Positions 27,095 to 37,798 of a stretch of DNA of 64,000 bases are shown one piece after another. This DNA comes from Desulfatirhabdium butyrativorans DSM 18734 (lineage in GTDB: Bacteria; Desulfobacterota; Desulfobacteria; Desulfobacterales; Desulfatirhabdiaceae). The DNA lies in NCBI RefSeq assembly GCF_000429925.1, contig NZ_AUCU01000008.1:124001-188000 (forward strand). The letters run 5' to 3'. The number at the start of each line of letters is the position of its first letter. Position 1 is the first letter of the stretch. The position numbers and the translations under genes were made by a program. Under the pieces are notes generated by a model. It was given only the letters and a program-made list of their open reading frames with translations, was not told the origin of the DNA and did not search any database.

Positions 27095-27166
27095 AGCGGC
27101 GTGCTGCTTCAAATAGGTGGTTTGCGTTCAGGTACTAAACGAAGCGACCAGCGGGTCGCCCCTACA
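27095..27166. repeat. Degenerate repeat halves before tolC
   Basis: A right half of the TGCCTGAACG element (ends GTTTGCGTTCAGGTAC at 27135) followed by a decayed GTAGGGGCGACC palindrome, AGCGACCAGCGGGTCGCCCC at 27144-27163. Confidence 0.6.
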
Positions 27167-27206
27167 GGGTACGTTGATTTTCACGAAAGCACTTGAAGGA
27201 GGGCCG

Positions 27207-28577
27207 ATGAGCTGTCCCCGTTTCTGCAAGTTTTCGTTCCTCGGGACACTGGTCTTGAGTATGGTATTGTCTCCCCTGGCCGCAAATGCGGTTCCCCTAC
27301 CTCTGCAGGAAGCCATCCAGGAGGCGATCCGGAACAATCCCCAAACTGCGGCGAGCCGCTCCGTCATCGAGCAGGCGGAACAGCAGGTGGTTCAAGCCAA
27401 ATCCGGATACCAGCCCCAGCTCTATCTTTCGGAAACCTACAGCACGACGAACAACCCCATGTGGGCCTTCGGCACGAAATTGAACCAGGAACGCATCACC
27501 CAGGAAGATTTTGCGCCGGATCGGCTGAACCATCCGGATGCCATCAACAATTCCGCAACCGTGCTGAACATGGAATGGCCCATTTATACCGGGGGTCAGG
27601 TCGGGCTCCGGGTGGATCAGGCCAGAATTCAGGTGCAGGGTGCAACCCGCCAGGCAGAGCGGGTGAAACAGGAGCTGATCGCCAGGACCGTGTCCGCCTA
27701 TTCGGGGCTCGTTCTGGCCAAGGCCAATCTGAACGTCATCGAAGAGGCCATCCACACGGCGTCCGCCTATCGGGATATGATCGAAACCCGGTATCGGAGC
27801 GGTCTTTCCGTAAAAAGCGACGCCCTGCGCGCCCAGGTGCGGGTGGCGGAGCTCGAGCAGGAGCGCATTCAGGCCGAAAGCCAAATCCGGGTGGCTCAGG
27901 CCATGCTGAACAGCATTTTGGGCCGATCCATCGACGAAGAATTTGACGTGGTCGATGTCCTGCATTCGCCCAGGGCCCTCCCTCCGGAGCGGATCGATTT
28001 CTGGGAAGAAAAGGCGCTTCAGGCAAGGCCCGATCTGGCCGCCATTCGGTTGAAGAAGGAGATGGCGGATAAGGAAGTGGCCCGCGCCAAGGCGGAGCAT
28101 CTGCCGCAACTGGCCCTGGTCGGCAATTACGAAATCAACAGCGAAAAATTCGACGATGCGGGCACCAACTACACCCTCGGAGCGATGGTAAAACTCAACC
28201 TTTACAGCGGCCAGCGCATTTCCGGCAAAACACGGGAAGCGGAAGCTGCGGTGAAGCAGGTTGCGGCCATCCAGCGGGAAATGGATTCGGCCGTTCTGGT
28301 GCAGACCCGGCAGGCGTATCTGCGCCTGCAGAGCGCCTACAACCGGATTTCCGTTGCACAGGCATCCATCGCCCAGGCTGAAGAAGGTCTCAAAATCGTT
28401 CGGGATCGCTATGAAAACGGGCTCTATCCCCTGGTGAGCCTGCTCGATGCCGAGCTCTCGCTCAAGCAGGCCAGAACGGCCCATATCCAGGCCCTGTACG
28501 ATTATCTGGTGGCAACCGCAGAACTGCGATTGGCCAGCGGCACCATCGATGAAGGATTTCCGGAATCCGCACAATAG
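27207..28577 (+). CDS. TolC-family outer-membrane efflux protein
   Basis: A 456-residue outer-membrane channel. A signal peptide (FLGTLVLSMVLSPLAANA) is followed by two TolC/OEP domains of coiled helices (LPLQEAIQEAIRNNPQTAAS and the repeat LYSGQRISGKTREAEAAVKQ). ATG 27207 has GAAGGAGGG 4 nt upstream. It opens a three-gene tripartite efflux operon; the adaptor begins 25 nt later. Confidence 0.93.
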   Translation: MSCPRFCKFSFLGTLVLSMVLSPLAANAVPLPLQEAIQEAIRNNPQTAASRSVIEQAEQQVVQAKSGYQPQLYLSETYSTTNNPMWAFGTKLNQERITQEDFAPDRLNHPDAINNSATVLNMEWPIYTGGQVGLRVDQARIQVQGATRQAERVKQELIARTVSAYSGLVLAKANLNVIEEAIHTASAYRDMIETRYRSGLSVKSDALRAQVRVAELEQERIQAESQIRVAQAMLNSILGRSIDEEFDVVDVLHSPRALPPERIDFWEEKALQARPDLAAIRLKKEMADKEVARAKAEHLPQLALVGNYEINSEKFDDAGTNYTLGAMVKLNLYSGQRISGKTREAEAAVKQVAAIQREMDSAVLVQTRQAYLRLQSAYNRISVAQASIAQAEEGLKIVRDRYENGLYPLVSLLDAELSLKQARTAHIQALYDYLVATAELRLASGTIDEGFPESAQ

Positions 28578-28602
28578 GCGGCTTACAGACAGGAGCGACA
28601 CC

Positions 28603-29787
28603 ATGAACCAGCACCAGAAACCGATCCTTCGAGCCTATATGGCCATTGCCCTCCTGTGGCTTGCATCGGCAGGCTTTGGATGCGGCGAAAAAATTCAACC
28701 GGGCAACCAGGCCGGCGTCTCCGGCAAGACGATCCAGATGGCGACCGCCGTTGCCGGTCTCACCAGCCAGCCCATCGTTCATGAAGCCGTCGGCACCGTC
28801 ACGGCCCGAACGCGAGCCGTTCTGTCTGCCAAAATCATGGGTACGGTGACGGCCGTCCACGTCCGGGAAAGCGATCGGGTCAGCGAAGGCCAATTGCTGA
28901 TCGAAATCGATCCGAGAACGGTCGCCGCCCAGCGAAAGCAGGCCGAAGCAGGCCTTGCCGAGGCCAAGAAAGCCTATGAAGCGGTCGTTGCATCCCGGGA
29001 CAGTGCGGCGTCGATGGCCGAGCTGGCCAAGGCGACCTACCAGCGCTATGCGCAGCTCATGAAAAACGAATCCGCCAGCAGGCAGGAATTCGATGAAGTG
29101 GCGGCGCGATACCGTCAAGCCGAGGCCGGGCTTGCCCAGGCCAGGGCCATGGTGGAAGCGACCGCCGAAAAAGTTCGCCAGGCCGAAGCTGCCGTGTCGG
29201 CTTCCCGGGTGATGGATGCGGACAGCCGTGTTACCGCCCCCTATGACGGGGTCATCACCCAGCGATTCGTCGATCCGGGAAGCCTTGCCAGCCCGGGGAC
29301 CCCGCTGGTGGCCATCCGTTCGGCATCCGGATACCGGGTGGATCTCATCATTCCGGAAAATCTCACCCCATTCATGAAACCGGGGCTTTCCGTGGCGCTT
29401 CAGGTCCCCGCACTTGCCCATCCGGAAGTACGCGGCACGGTATCCACCGTCGTCCCCTTTTCCGACCCGGCAAGCCATTCCTTTGTGGTTCAGATCGACA
29501 TGCCGGCTACGGCAGGTCTTCAGGAAGGGCAATATGCCAAGGGCCGCTTCGTGATCGGTGCAAGCGAGCGCATCCTCGTGCCTGCCAAAGCCCTGGTGTT
29601 GCGGGGGCAACTGACAGGCGTTTACTGGGTCGATCCGGAGCGGACGGCGCGTTTTCGGCTGGTCCGTACGGGCAATGCCGAAGGTGAAGATATCGAAGTG
29701 CTCTCGGGCTTGCGGCCGGGAGATCGCTATGTGGTCGAGCCCGGTGTGCAGATCGCGGACGGCATGAAAGTGGAGGGCGTATCATGA
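28603..29787 (+). CDS. RND efflux periplasmic adaptor (membrane fusion protein)
   Basis: A 394-residue adaptor linking the RND pump to TolC. After an N-terminal hydrophobic leader ([17 protein letters not shown], with a Cys that may be lipidated although the lipobox is weak) come the lipoyl domain ([20 protein letters not shown], then [20 protein letters not shown]), a coiled-coil hairpin about 105-210, and the beta-barrel ([20 protein letters not shown]). AGGAG is 7 nt before ATG 28603. The stop overlaps the pump start as ATGA. Confidence 0.93.
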   Translation: MNQHQKPILRAYMAIALLWLASAGFGCGEKIQPGNQAGVSGKTIQMATAVAGLTSQPIVHEAVGTVTARTRAVLSAKIMGTVTAVHVRESDRVSEGQLLIEIDPRTVAAQRKQAEAGLAEAKKAYEAVVASRDSAASMAELAKATYQRYAQLMKNESASRQEFDEVAARYRQAEAGLAQARAMVEATAEKVRQAEAAVSASRVMDADSRVTAPYDGVITQRFVDPGSLASPGTPLVAIRSASGYRVDLIIPENLTPFMKPGLSVALQVPALAHPEVRGTVSTVVPFSDPASHSFVVQIDMPATAGLQEGQYAKGRFVIGASERILVPAKALVLRGQLTGVYWVDPERTARFRLVRTGNAEGEDIEVLSGLRPGDRYVVEPGVQIADGMKVEGVS

Positions 29788-32700
29788 GCGGTTCGAGAGG
29801 CATCGCCGGAACACTGGCAGCCACCTTCATTCATTCGAAACTGACCCCGCTCATCATGATCGCATCGATCCTGCTCGGCATCGCTGCCGTGATCAGCCTT
29901 CCACGGGAAGAAGAGCCCCAGATCATCGTGCCCATGATCGATGTGTTTGTGAGCATGCCGGGCGCCAGCGCCAAGGAAGTGGAGGAGCGGGTCACCAGCC
30001 CCATGGAGAAGCTGCTGTGGGAAATCCCGGGGGTGGAATACATCTATTCGACATCGAGCCCGGGCATGTCCATGGCCATCGTTCGCTTCTATGTCGGGCA
30101 GGATGAGGAAAAATCCATCGTCCGGCTGCAGTCCAAACTGATGGCCAACATGGACCGCATCCCCTGCAACGTCAGCCCGCCGCTCGTCAAGCCGCGCTAC
30201 ATCGATGATGTGCCCATTCTGGCGGTGACTTTCTGGTCGGAGCATGCCGACCATTACACCCTGCGACGGGTCGCCGCGGAAGTGGAAAACGTCGTCAAGC
30301 AGGAAAACGACGTATCTCTGACGACGCTGATCGGCGGCACCCGAAGGCAGATGCGCATCGAACCCGATCCGGTGAAGCTTGCCGCATACGGCATCGACAT
30401 CAAACAACTGATCGCCATGATCTGCGCCACCAACCAGGAGGCGGATGCGGGGTCCTATCCTTCGGCCAAAGGGCAAATCCTGGTGCATACCGGCGGATTT
30501 CTGAAAACCATCGATGACGTGCGCGCCGTCGTTGTCGGGGTGCATCAGGGCAAACCCGTTTATCTGCGGGATGTCGCCGCCATTCAGGACGGGCCCGAGG
30601 AGCCGGATCAGTATGTATTTTACGGCGAAGGACCTGCGGATGCACATCAGAAGCAGGAGATCGCCAGGGACAAGATCGGCGTCTTTCCGGCCGTAACCCT
30701 TACGGTTGCCAAACGAAAAGGCACCAACGCAACGGCCATCGCGCATCGGGTGCTGGAGCGCATCGAACACGTGAAGGGGAATCTCATCCCGGACGATATC
30801 CACATGAGCGTCACCCGCAATTACGGGGAGACGGCCAAGGAAAAATCGGACGAGCTTCTCTATCACATGCTCATTGCCGTTTTTTCCGTCACCGTTCTCA
30901 TCTGGTTCACCCTCGGCCACCGGGAGTCCGGTGTCGTGGCCCTGGCCATTCCCGTAACCCTGGCGCTCACCCTCACCGTATTCTATCTCTACGGATACAC
31001 CCTGAACCGGATCACGCTTTTTGCGCTCATTTTTTCGATCGGTATCCTGGTGGACGATGCCATCGTCGTCGTGGAGAACATGGTGCGGCATTTCCGGCTT
31101 CCCGAAAACCAGGGGCGGGATCGGCTTGCCGTAGCCATCGAGGCGGTGGACGAGGTCGGCAACCCCACGATTCTGGCGACATGGACCGTCATCGCCGCCA
31201 TTTTGCCGATGGCCTTTGTCGGCGGGCTGATGGGCCCCTACATGCGGCCCATCCCGATAGGTGCATCGGCCGCCATGGTCTTTTCGCTGCTGGTCGCCTT
31301 CATTGTCACCCCGTGGGCGGCGCTCCGGCTCATCCCGGCTCATGGCCATCATGCCCACTTCGATGCCGAGGGTCATGAAACGGCCGAAGACTGGACGACA
31401 AGGCTCTACCGCAAGATCATGGATCCGCTCCTCCATCATGCCGGATGGCGATGGGCCTTTCTGGCGGCCGTTGTCGTGCTGCTGCTGACCTCCTGCGCCC
31501 TTGTCGGCATCGGATGGGTGAAGGTGAAAATGCTTCCCTTCGACAACAAGAGCGAGTTTCAGGTCGTCATCGATTTGCCGGATTCCGCAACCCTCGAAGA
31601 GACGGCCTCCGCGACACTCGAGATGGGCAATTATCTGCGTACTGTCAACGAAGTCACCAATTATCAGGCGTATGTGGGTACGGCTGGACCTTTCAATTTC
31701 AACGGTCTCGTCCGGCATTATTATCTGCGCAGAGGCCCCAAGATGGCCGACATTCAGGTGAATCTCGCATCCAAGGACAAACGGGGGCAGCAGAGCCACG
31801 AAATCGCCAAACGGGTGCGCGGGCCGCTGGTGGAGATCGCCAAACGATACGGCGCCCGGATCAAGGTGGCCGAAGTGCCGCCGGGCCCGCCGGTGCTCTC
31901 CACCCTGGTTGCCGAAATTTACGGTCCGGATTACCAGCGGCAGAAAGCGCTCGCCCGGCAGATCCGGGGCATTTTCGAAAGCACGGCGGGGGTTGTGGAT
32001 GTCGACTGGTACATGGAAGAAAACCAGACCAGGATGCTCGTGGAAATCGATCGGGAAAAGGCGAGTCTGAGCGGCATTGCAACGGCGGTCATTGCGGATA
32101 CGCTCGAGACGGCGCTTTCCGGAAAACGAATCGGTCTGATCCACGATCCTGCCGAGAAGGAAGACATGCCGATCGTCGTGCGGCTGCCGCTTGCCAAACG
32201 GGCCGGAATGGAGCGGCTCGAGGCGATTCAACTGGCATCGCCATCCGGCAAGATGGTGCCGCTTTCCGCCCTGGTCCGGGTCCGGGACGCGCAGATCGAT
32301 ACGAGCATCTACCACAAGAACCTCATGCCGGTCGTCTATGTGATCGGGGATGTAGCTGGCGAAAAGGAAAGCCCGGTTTACGCCATCCTGGAAATGCAGA
32401 AGGCCATCGATGCCATCCAGCTTCCCGAAGGTTACCGGATCGAGCAGCTCACGGCTTCCCTGCCCAAGACGGACCGTCTGTTTGCGATGAAGTGGGACGG
32501 TGAATGGCACATCACCTATGAAGTGTTCCGGGACCTCGGGATTGCCTTCGGCGTGGTGCTGGTCATCATTTTCGTGCTGGTGGTCGGCTGGTTCCAGTCG
32601 TTTTCGACGCCGATCACCATCATGATGGCCATTCCCTTTTCGTTGATCGGCATCCTGCCCGCGCATGCAGCGCTGGGGGCGTTTTTCACCGCGACATCCA

Positions 32701-33053
32701 TGATCGGCTTCATTGCGGGTGCGGGCATCGTTGTCCGCAACTCGATCATCCTGGTCGATTTCATCGAGTTGCGCATCCAGCAGGGCATGCCCCTGGACAA
32801 GGCCGTCATCGACGCCGGGGCTGTCCGATTCCGGCCGATGATGCTCACCGCCGCCGCCGTGGTTGTCGGCGCGTCGGTCATCCTCTTCGATCCGATCTTC
32901 CAGGGGCTGGCCATTTCGCTCATGGCCGGCGAGGTGGCATCGCTGCTGTTTTCGCGGATGACGGTGCCGATCCTCTACTATCTTGACAAACGATGGGAAA
33001 AACAGCATCTTCACCATCCGCCGCAGAAAGAGCCTGCTGCGGAACAGGCATAG
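29784..33053 (+). CDS. RND-family efflux transporter, AcrB/MMPL type
   Basis: A 1089-residue inner-membrane proton-driven pump. Twelve helices and two large periplasmic loops are arranged as in Acr[21 protein letters not shown] is TM1, [15 protein letters not shown] follows, and [20 protein letters not shown] carries the two TM4 aspartates of proton relay. [20 protein letters not shown] is TM10-11. The sequence resembles the branch found in Deltaproteobacteria, lacking the drug-pump Phe-rich pocket signature, so the substrate could be a metal, a solvent or a hydrophobic compound. Genes for TolC, adaptor and pump are contiguous. Confidence 0.93.
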   Translation: MSGSRGIAGTLAATFIHSKLTPLIMIASILLGIAAVISLPREEEPQIIVPMIDVFVSMPGASAKEVEERVTSPMEKLLWEIPGVEYIYSTSSPGMSMAIVRFYVGQDEEKSIVRLQSKLMANMDRIPCNVSPPLVKPRYIDDVPILAVTFWSEHADHYTLRRVAAEVENVVKQENDVSLTTLIGGTRRQMRIEPDPVKLAAYGIDIKQLIAMICATNQEADAGSYPSAKGQILVHTGGFLKTIDDVRAVVVGVHQGKPVYLRDVAAIQDGPEEPDQYVFYGEGPADAHQKQEIARDKIGVFPAVTLTVAKRKGTNATAIAHRVLERIEHVKGNLIPDDIHMSVTRNYGETAKEKSDELLYHMLIAVFSVTVLIWFTLGHRESGVVALAIPVTLALTLTVFYLYGYTLNRITLFALIFSIGILVDDAIVVVENMVRHFRLPENQGRDRLAVAIEAVDEVGNPTILATWTVIAAILPMAFVGGLMGPYMRPIPIGASAAMVFSLLVAFIVTPWAALRLIPAHGHHAHFDAEGHETAEDWTTRLYRKIMDPLLHHAGWRWAFLAAVVVLLLTSCALVGIGWVKVKMLPFDNKSEFQVVIDLPDSATLEETASATLEMGNYLRTVNEVTNYQAYVGTAGPFNFNGLVRHYYLRRGPKMADIQVNLASKDKRGQQSHEIAKRVRGPLVEIAKRYGARIKVAEVPPGPPVLSTLVAEIYGPDYQRQKALARQIRGIFESTAGVVDVDWYMEENQTRMLVEIDREKASLSGIATAVIADTLETALSGKRIGLIHDPAEKEDMPIVVRLPLAKRAGMERLEAIQLASPSGKMVPLSALVRVRDAQIDTSIYHKNLMPVVYVIGDVAGEKESPVYAILEMQKAIDAIQLPEGYRIEQLTASLPKTDRLFAMKWDGEWHITYEVFRDLGIAFGVVLVIIFVLVVGWFQSFSTPITIMMAIPFSLIGILPAHAALGAFFTATSMIGFIAGAGIVVRNSIILVDFIELRIQQGMPLDKAVIDAGAVRFRPMMLTAAAVVVGASVILFDPIFQGLAISLMAGEVASLLFSRMTVPILYYLDKRWEKQHLHHPPQKEPAAEQA

Positions 33054-33058
33054 GACAG

Positions 33059-33182
33059 CGCCTGAACGGAAAGCCCCTATTCGGAACAGCGCGTCGCCTG
33101 CGGGCAGACAAGTTCCCGCTGCATCGCAAAACAGCCTGCCCTCCGGCTCAGGTTGTACCCAAAACGGGTTTTCCGTTCAGGC
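33059..33182. repeat. Shortened palindromic element, 124 nt
   Basis: Begins GCGCCTGAACGGAAAGCCCC and ends GGGTTTTCCGTTCAGGCG. Compared with the 311-nt copies it lacks the internal block between the two TTTTGCGATGCAGCG arms: CGCCTGCGGGCA joins directly to GACAAGTTCCCGCTGC. It sits 6 nt past the RND stop. Confidence 0.85.
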
Positions 33183-33198
33183 GTCAGGATCGGGGGCA

Positions 33199-34389
33199 AT
33201 GGACGGAGCAAGAGCGTTGATCCATGGAAAAAGGAGCGCGGAATTGGAGCCAGAAGAAATCTTTTCTCTAACGGAAACGGATCCGTATGGATACGTCAAT
33301 GCATATCGGGCGGAAACCGGAAGGCCCGTCGTCGGGTATAGCTGCTCCTATGCGCCGGTGGAAATCATTCATGCGGCCGGAGCGCTGCCGTTTCGAATCC
33401 CCATGCGCTCCGGCAGTGGCTCTAATGATGCCGAACGCCATCTCCAGCCCTATTGCTGCAGTTTTGCCAAAGGGATTCTGGATGACGCCCTCTGCGGCCG
33501 GCTCGATTTTCTGGATGCCATGGTCTTTCCGCATACCTGCGACACGATGCAGCGGCTATCGGACATCTGGCGGGTAAACGGATTGCCGGGAAAGCATTTC
33601 GATATCGATCTGCCTGCCGTTCTGAACACGCCCGAAGCCCGTTCCTATGCAGAACGGATTTTCCATTCCTTTGCGCATGCTCTTTTCGGTTACTTTGGGT
33701 GCGAATACGACGAGAATCGTCTCCGGGAGAGCGTTGATCGCTACAATCGGATCAAGGAAGCGTTGCGATCTCTCGTGAAACGGCGGAACAACGGCGAAAT
33801 TGATGCGTCCGGATCGGAGATCGCCGCCATCCTGAAGGCATCCTCGATGATGGATCCGGACGTTTTTCTGAACCATCTCGATGTCTGGATGCATCGCCGG
33901 CAGCAGCCATCGCACGAACGGCGCAAACCGCAGGCAAAGCCCGTTCTGCTCTCCGGCAGCCAGTGTGCCTTCCCGGAGCTTTATCACATCATCGAGGATG
34001 CAGGCGCGCTCATCGTTGCAGACGATTCGTGCACCGGCATGCGCAATACTGGCGGCGCCATCGATATGGCCGAAGAAATGATCCCGGCCATCAGCCGCTG
34101 GTACCTGGAGAGGGTTCCTTGCCCCGCCAAACACCGGGGGCTTGCCGACAGGGGCGAGCATTTGATTCAATTGGCTCAGGAACACGGTGCAGCAGGCGTG
34201 ATCTTCGTTCACCTGAAGTTTTGCGATCCCCATGGTTTCGATTATCCGGATATCAAATCGAAGCTGGACGAGAGGGGAATTGCAAGTCTTCGAATCGAGG
34301 TCGACGAGGGTACCATCGGGGAAGGGCAGATTCAGACGCGGATACAGGCTTTCATGGAAACCCTGGCGGCTTCAGAAGGCAGGCCGTGA
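33199..34389 (+). CDS. 2-hydroxyacyl-CoA dehydratase family protein (HgdB/BcrBC-like)
   Basis: A 396-residue subunit of the HgdB/FldB/BcrC family that carries a 4Fe-4S cluster and dehydrates 2-hydroxyacyl-CoA by a radical route. Matching segments are VVGYSCSYAPVEIIHAAGAL, FPHTCDTMQRLSDIW, LLSGSQCAFPELYHIIEDAG and VADDSCTGMRN; the cysteines in these are candidate ligands. It is encoded alone: no partner subunit, no HgdC-type ATPase activator and no CoA-transferase lies next to it. The start is uncertain: ATG 33199, or TTG 33244 which has the better AAGGAG 7 nt upstream. It is convergent with tetR. Confidence 0.85.
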   Translation: MDGARALIHGKRSAELEPEEIFSLTETDPYGYVNAYRAETGRPVVGYSCSYAPVEIIHAAGALPFRIPMRSGSGSNDAERHLQPYCCSFAKGILDDALCGRLDFLDAMVFPHTCDTMQRLSDIWRVNGLPGKHFDIDLPAVLNTPEARSYAERIFHSFAHALFGYFGCEYDENRLRESVDRYNRIKEALRSLVKRRNNGEIDASGSEIAAILKASSMMDPDVFLNHLDVWMHRRQQPSHERRKPQAKPVLLSGSQCAFPELYHIIEDAGALIVADDSCTGMRNTGGAIDMAEEMIPAISRWYLERVPCPAKHRGLADRGEHLIQLAQEHGAAGVIFVHLKFCDPHGFDYPDIKSKLDERGIASLRIEVDEGTIGEGQIQTRIQAFMETLAASEGRP

Positions 34390-34438
34390 CGATCTGACGA
34401 TGGGGTTTGTTTGGCATCGAGGCATGGCGCCTACCGAC

Positions 34439-34563
34439 TGCCTGAACGAAAATCCCCTGTTCGGAGCATCACCCCGCCTGAGGGCAGGCAATGATGCAAC
34501 AAAGCGTAAAACAGCCTGCCCTTCGGCTCAGATCGGGCAAGAGCCGGGCTTCCGTTCGGACGT
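34439..34563. repeat. Shortened palindromic element, 125 nt
   Basis: Begins TGCCTGAACGAAAATCCCC and ends GGCTTCCGTTCGGACG. It touches the end of tetR (the stop of tetR is at 34563), so the element edge lies at the tetR 3' end. Confidence 0.7.
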
Positions 34564-35210
34564 TATGGCAGTTCCGCTCCGTTTTTCTTCACGCCCCGTT
34601 TGAACAGTTCAAAGGCGATATCGAGAGTCGGTTTCAGGTAGTCTTTCTTGTCATCCATGATTTTCTTGCTGGCTTCCCACAGGACGACACCCGAAAAAAG
34701 CGACCAGAAAATGTCCGACAGGGCCACTGGATGCTTGTCGATGAATACCCCTTTCTGAATGCCCTCTTCGAATACCTTCGAAATGGCGCCGATGGATTTC
34801 CGGGAAAGATCCTCGATCTGCGATAATACGCCTTCCGACAGATTCTTCAGGGTTTCGGAAGACTGCAGGTGGAACATGTTGATGATGATCAGCGGATCGA
34901 ACGAATAGACATCGTACATGGCCTCGATCAATTGATCCAGTTTCTGCTCCGGACTGAGACTGGTTTCGTTGTTGACATGTTCCACCCGGATATGCAGAAA
35001 CTGAAGGATGCGAAGCGAAAGCGAAGCATAAAGTTCTTCCTTGTTCTTGAAATACAGGTATAATGTGCCCGGACTGAGCTCAGCCTCGCTGGCGATGTCT
35101 TCCATGGTGGATTTGTTGAAGCCTTTTTCCGAAAAGACGCGTTTGGCAGCCACGATGATCTGCTGCCTGCGTCGCTCTTTCTCTCGTTCCTTGCGTTCCT
35201 GAATGCCCAT
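34563..35210 (-). CDS. TetR/AcrR-family transcriptional regulator
   Basis: A 215-residue repressor. The N-terminal helix-turn-helix is typical (QQIIVAAKRVFSEKGFNKST, then MEDIASEAELSPGTLYLYFK); the C-terminal ligand domain is of the fatty-acid-responsive type. The DNA-binding segment STMEDIASEAELSPGTLYLY is well conserved. It is transcribed away from fhs, with a 635-nt repeat-filled region between. Possible targets are itself, fhs or the RND operon; no operator was identified. Confidence 0.92.
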   Translation of the reverse strand: MGIQERKEREKERRRQQIIVAAKRVFSEKGFNKSTMEDIASEAELSPGTLYLYFKNKEELYASLSLRILQFLHIRVEHVNNETSLSPEQKLDQLIEAMYDVYSFDPLIIINMFHLQSSETLKNLSEGVLSQIEDLSRKSIGAISKVFEEGIQKGVFIDKHPVALSDIFWSLFSGVVLWEASKKIMDDKKDYLKPTLDIAFELFKRGVKKNGAELP

Positions 35211-35845
35211 GTTTCACCTCTGAATATTGTTTATTCATAATATAAAAGGTATTTTATTTTTCCAGTTTGATCAAGAATATTTTTTACATCTGGGCCAATT
35301 GCCCCCATGTAACGTCACCCCGGCGAAATCCTGCCTCTGGCAGGAGGGGTCCAGAATCTGTCCAAGTCCCGATCCCGTTAATCTGGATTCCGGCTTCCGC
35401 CGGAATGACAGGGAAGAACTTTTGCAATCGCCTCCTACGAAAGTCGGCAGTGGGCAGTCGGCAGGGGCGACCGGCGGGTCGCCCCTGCGAGTCCCTGCGA
35501 ATGCCTTGGTCTGTCTTACCGCAACTGCAGGAATGACGGCCGGATTTTCATCTACCGGGGGCGCGGCGGCCCTCGCCATGAACATTTTTTTGATTTTTGA
35601 ATCGTACCTGGTTGATGGAACAGGCGCTCCCCATTTGAAATTGCGCTTGCAGAACTCCGATGCTTCATGATAAGGACAACTGATTTTATAGCTGATGAAG
35701 TCTTCCCAAATCGCATTCATCGGCTCTTTTACGGCGTGATCAAGGTTTGTCGTCCACAACCGGAAACAGACAGTGGACAGGGGCGAAGCGGGGGCAGCAC
35801 GAATGCCCGAGGTCAACAAACTTTTTTGCAACGGGAGGTATTTGT
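35211..35845. repeat. Repeat-rich gap between tetR and fhs
   Basis: Contains an AT-rich stretch near tetR (35220-35285) that could hold its promoter, a GTCACCCCGGCGAAATCC ... CCGGCTTCCGCCGGAATGAC inverted pair (35313-35410), CGGCAGTGGGCAGTCGGCAG (35444-35463) and a 28-nt GCAGGGGCGACC palindrome at 35461-35488, followed by the conserved tail CCCTGCGAATGCCTTGGTCT. The last 150 nt before fhs hold no clear motif except the ribosome site. Confidence 0.7.
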
Positions 35846-37609
35846 ATGGCGTATGATGCAGTCAAAATGGCCGACTGGCAGATTTCGGAAGCAGCCGAAA
35901 AGAACATGCCGTCACCGGATCAATGGCGGGAAAAGCTTGGACTGGAAAAGGATGAAATCCTTCCCATGGGGAGACTGGCCAAACTCGATTTTCTGAAAAT
36001 CATCAATCGGCTTCAGAATCGGCCGGATGGGAAATACATCGAGGTAACGGCCATTACCCCGACACCGCTTGGCGAAGGTAAAAGTACGACATCCGTTGGT
36101 CTGATGGAAGGACTTGGCAAGCGGGGAAAGAACGTCGGCGGCGCGCTTCGCCAACCCTCCGGCGGTCCGACGATGAACGTCAAGGGAACGGCTGCAGGCG
36201 GCGGAAACGCCCTCATCATCCCGATGACGGAATTCTCCCTGGGCCTTACGGGCGACATCAACGACATCATGAATGCCCACAACCTCGCCATGGTTGCCCT
36301 TACGGCCCGGATGCAGCATGAGCGCAACTACAACGACGAGCAGCTTGCCCGGCTCACCAAAATGCGCCGGCTCGACATCGATCCCACCCGGGTGGAGATG
36401 GGCTGGATCATCGATTTTTGCGCCCAGTCACTCCGGAACATCGTCATCGGCCTCGGCGGCAGAACCGATGGGTATACGATGCAGTCGAAATTCGGGATCG
36501 CCGTCGGCTCCGAATGCATGGCCATTCTCGCCATCATCAAGGACTTGGCAGATCTGAAGAAACGCCTGAACGAAATCACCGTTGCCTTTGACAAGGCCGG
36601 TAAACCGGTTACGACAGGCGATCTGGAAGTCGGCAATGCCATGACCGCCTTCATGCGCAACACCATCAATCCCACCCTGCTCAGCACGGCCGAATATCAG
36701 CCCTGCATGATTCACGCAGGTCCTTTCGCCAACATCGCCGTCGGTCAGTCCTCCATCATCGCGGACCGGATCGGTCTCAAGATGTTCGATTATCATGTTA
36801 CGGAAAGCGGATTCGCGGCAGACATCGGATTCGAGAAATTCTGGAACGTCAAATGCCGCAACAGCGGGTTGAAGCCCCATGTTTCGGTGCTCACCACCAC
36901 GATCCGCGCCCTCAAGATGCACGGCGGCGGGCCCAAGGTCGTGGCCGGGATCGCGCTTCCGGAAGCCTACACGAAGGAAAACCTGGAACTGGTCGAAAAA
37001 GGCTGCGCCAACATGGTGCACCACATCAATACCATCCGCAAGGCAGGGATCAATCCGGTTGTCTGCATCAACTGCTTCCATACGGATACGGATGCGGAAG
37101 TCGCCATCGTTCGAAAGGCAGCAGAAGCGGCCGGCGCCCGTTGCGCCAAATCTACCCATTGGGCTGACGGCGGTGATGGCGCGCTCGAGCTGGCCGATGC
37201 CGTCATCGATGCCTGCAACGAAGGCAACGATTTCAAATTCCTCTACCCGCTCGAAATGAAACTGCGGGATCGGGTCGCCCTGATCGCGAAGGAAGTTTAC
37301 GGCGCGGACGGCGTCACCTGGACGCCCGAAGCAGAGGCCAAGGCAAAGATGCTCGAAGGCGATCCGAAATATGCGGATTTCGCCACGATGATGGTCAAGA
37401 CCCACTTGAGCCTGACCCACGATCCGGTATTGAAGGGTGTGCCGAAAGGCTGGGTCCTGCCGATTCGGGACGTCCTCATTTACTCAGGCGCCAAGTTTCT
37501 GTGCCCCTGTGCCGGTGCGATCAGCCTCATGCCCGGAACGAGCTCCAACCCGGCTTTCCGACGGATCGATGTCGATACCGCCACCGGAAAAGTCAGCGGC
37601 TTGTTCTAA
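35846..37609 (+). CDS. fhs: Formate-tetrahydrofolate ligase
   Basis: A 587-residue ATP-dependent ligase that forms 10-formyl-THF from formate, the first methyl-branch step of the Wood-Ljungdahl pathway. The P-loop-like segment [20 protein letters not shown] and later [37 protein letters not shown] and [18 protein letters not shown] are diagnostic. Length exceeds the clostridial enzyme by about 30 N-terminal residues, starting [19 protein letters not shown], a form common in sulfate reducers. GGGAGG is 7 nt before ATG 35846. A strong terminator follows. Confidence 0.97.
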   Translation: MAYDAVKMADWQISEAAEKNMPSPDQWREKLGLEKDEILPMGRLAKLDFLKIINRLQNRPDGKYIEVTAITPTPLGEGKSTTSVGLMEGLGKRGKNVGGALRQPSGGPTMNVKGTAAGGGNALIIPMTEFSLGLTGDINDIMNAHNLAMVALTARMQHERNYNDEQLARLTKMRRLDIDPTRVEMGWIIDFCAQSLRNIVIGLGGRTDGYTMQSKFGIAVGSECMAILAIIKDLADLKKRLNEITVAFDKAGKPVTTGDLEVGNAMTAFMRNTINPTLLSTAEYQPCMIHAGPFANIAVGQSSIIADRIGLKMFDYHVTESGFAADIGFEKFWNVKCRNSGLKPHVSVLTTTIRALKMHGGGPKVVAGIALPEAYTKENLELVEKGCANMVHHINTIRKAGINPVVCINCFHTDTDAEVAIVRKAAEAAGARCAKSTHWADGGDGALELADAVIDACNEGNDFKFLYPLEMKLRDRVALIAKEVYGADGVTWTPEAEAKAKMLEGDPKYADFATMMVKTHLSLTHDPVLKGVPKGWVLPIRDVLIYSGAKFLCPCAGAISLMPGTSSNPAFRRIDVDTATGKVSGLF

Positions 37610-37619
37610 TCTCCACACC

Positions 37620-37747
37620 GATGTCCGTTGCAGACCGTTTTCGCTGGAACGGACATCGCAACAAACGCGTGTTTGCCCCCGAATCAGCGGGGGCTTGCTT
37701 CAAGCGGCAGGGATTTCCCCAGAGAAGTCCTTGCCGCTTCTCTTTTT
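37620..37747 (+). terminator. Three consecutive stem-loops ending in a Rho-independent terminator
   Basis: GATGTCCGTT/AACGGACATC (37620-37657), GCCCCCG/CGGGGGC (37675-37694) and AAGCGGCAGGGATTT/AAGTCCTTGCCGCTT (37702-37739, 15 bp with two G-U pairs, 8-nt loop) are followed by CTCTTTTTG. The last is a convincing terminator for fhs. The two upstream helices could make this a structured leader for the radical SAM gene 50 nt downstream. Confidence 0.8.
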
Positions 37748-37798
37748 GAAGCTGGAATTGCGCATTCAGACATCAACCTTGGAACCGTGAATCCCATC

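Noticed and set aside
29727-33017. Long open frame opposite the RND pump
   Set aside because: It mirrors the coding strand of a clear RND transporter; the composition is His/Asp/Gly-rich and no motif is recognisable.
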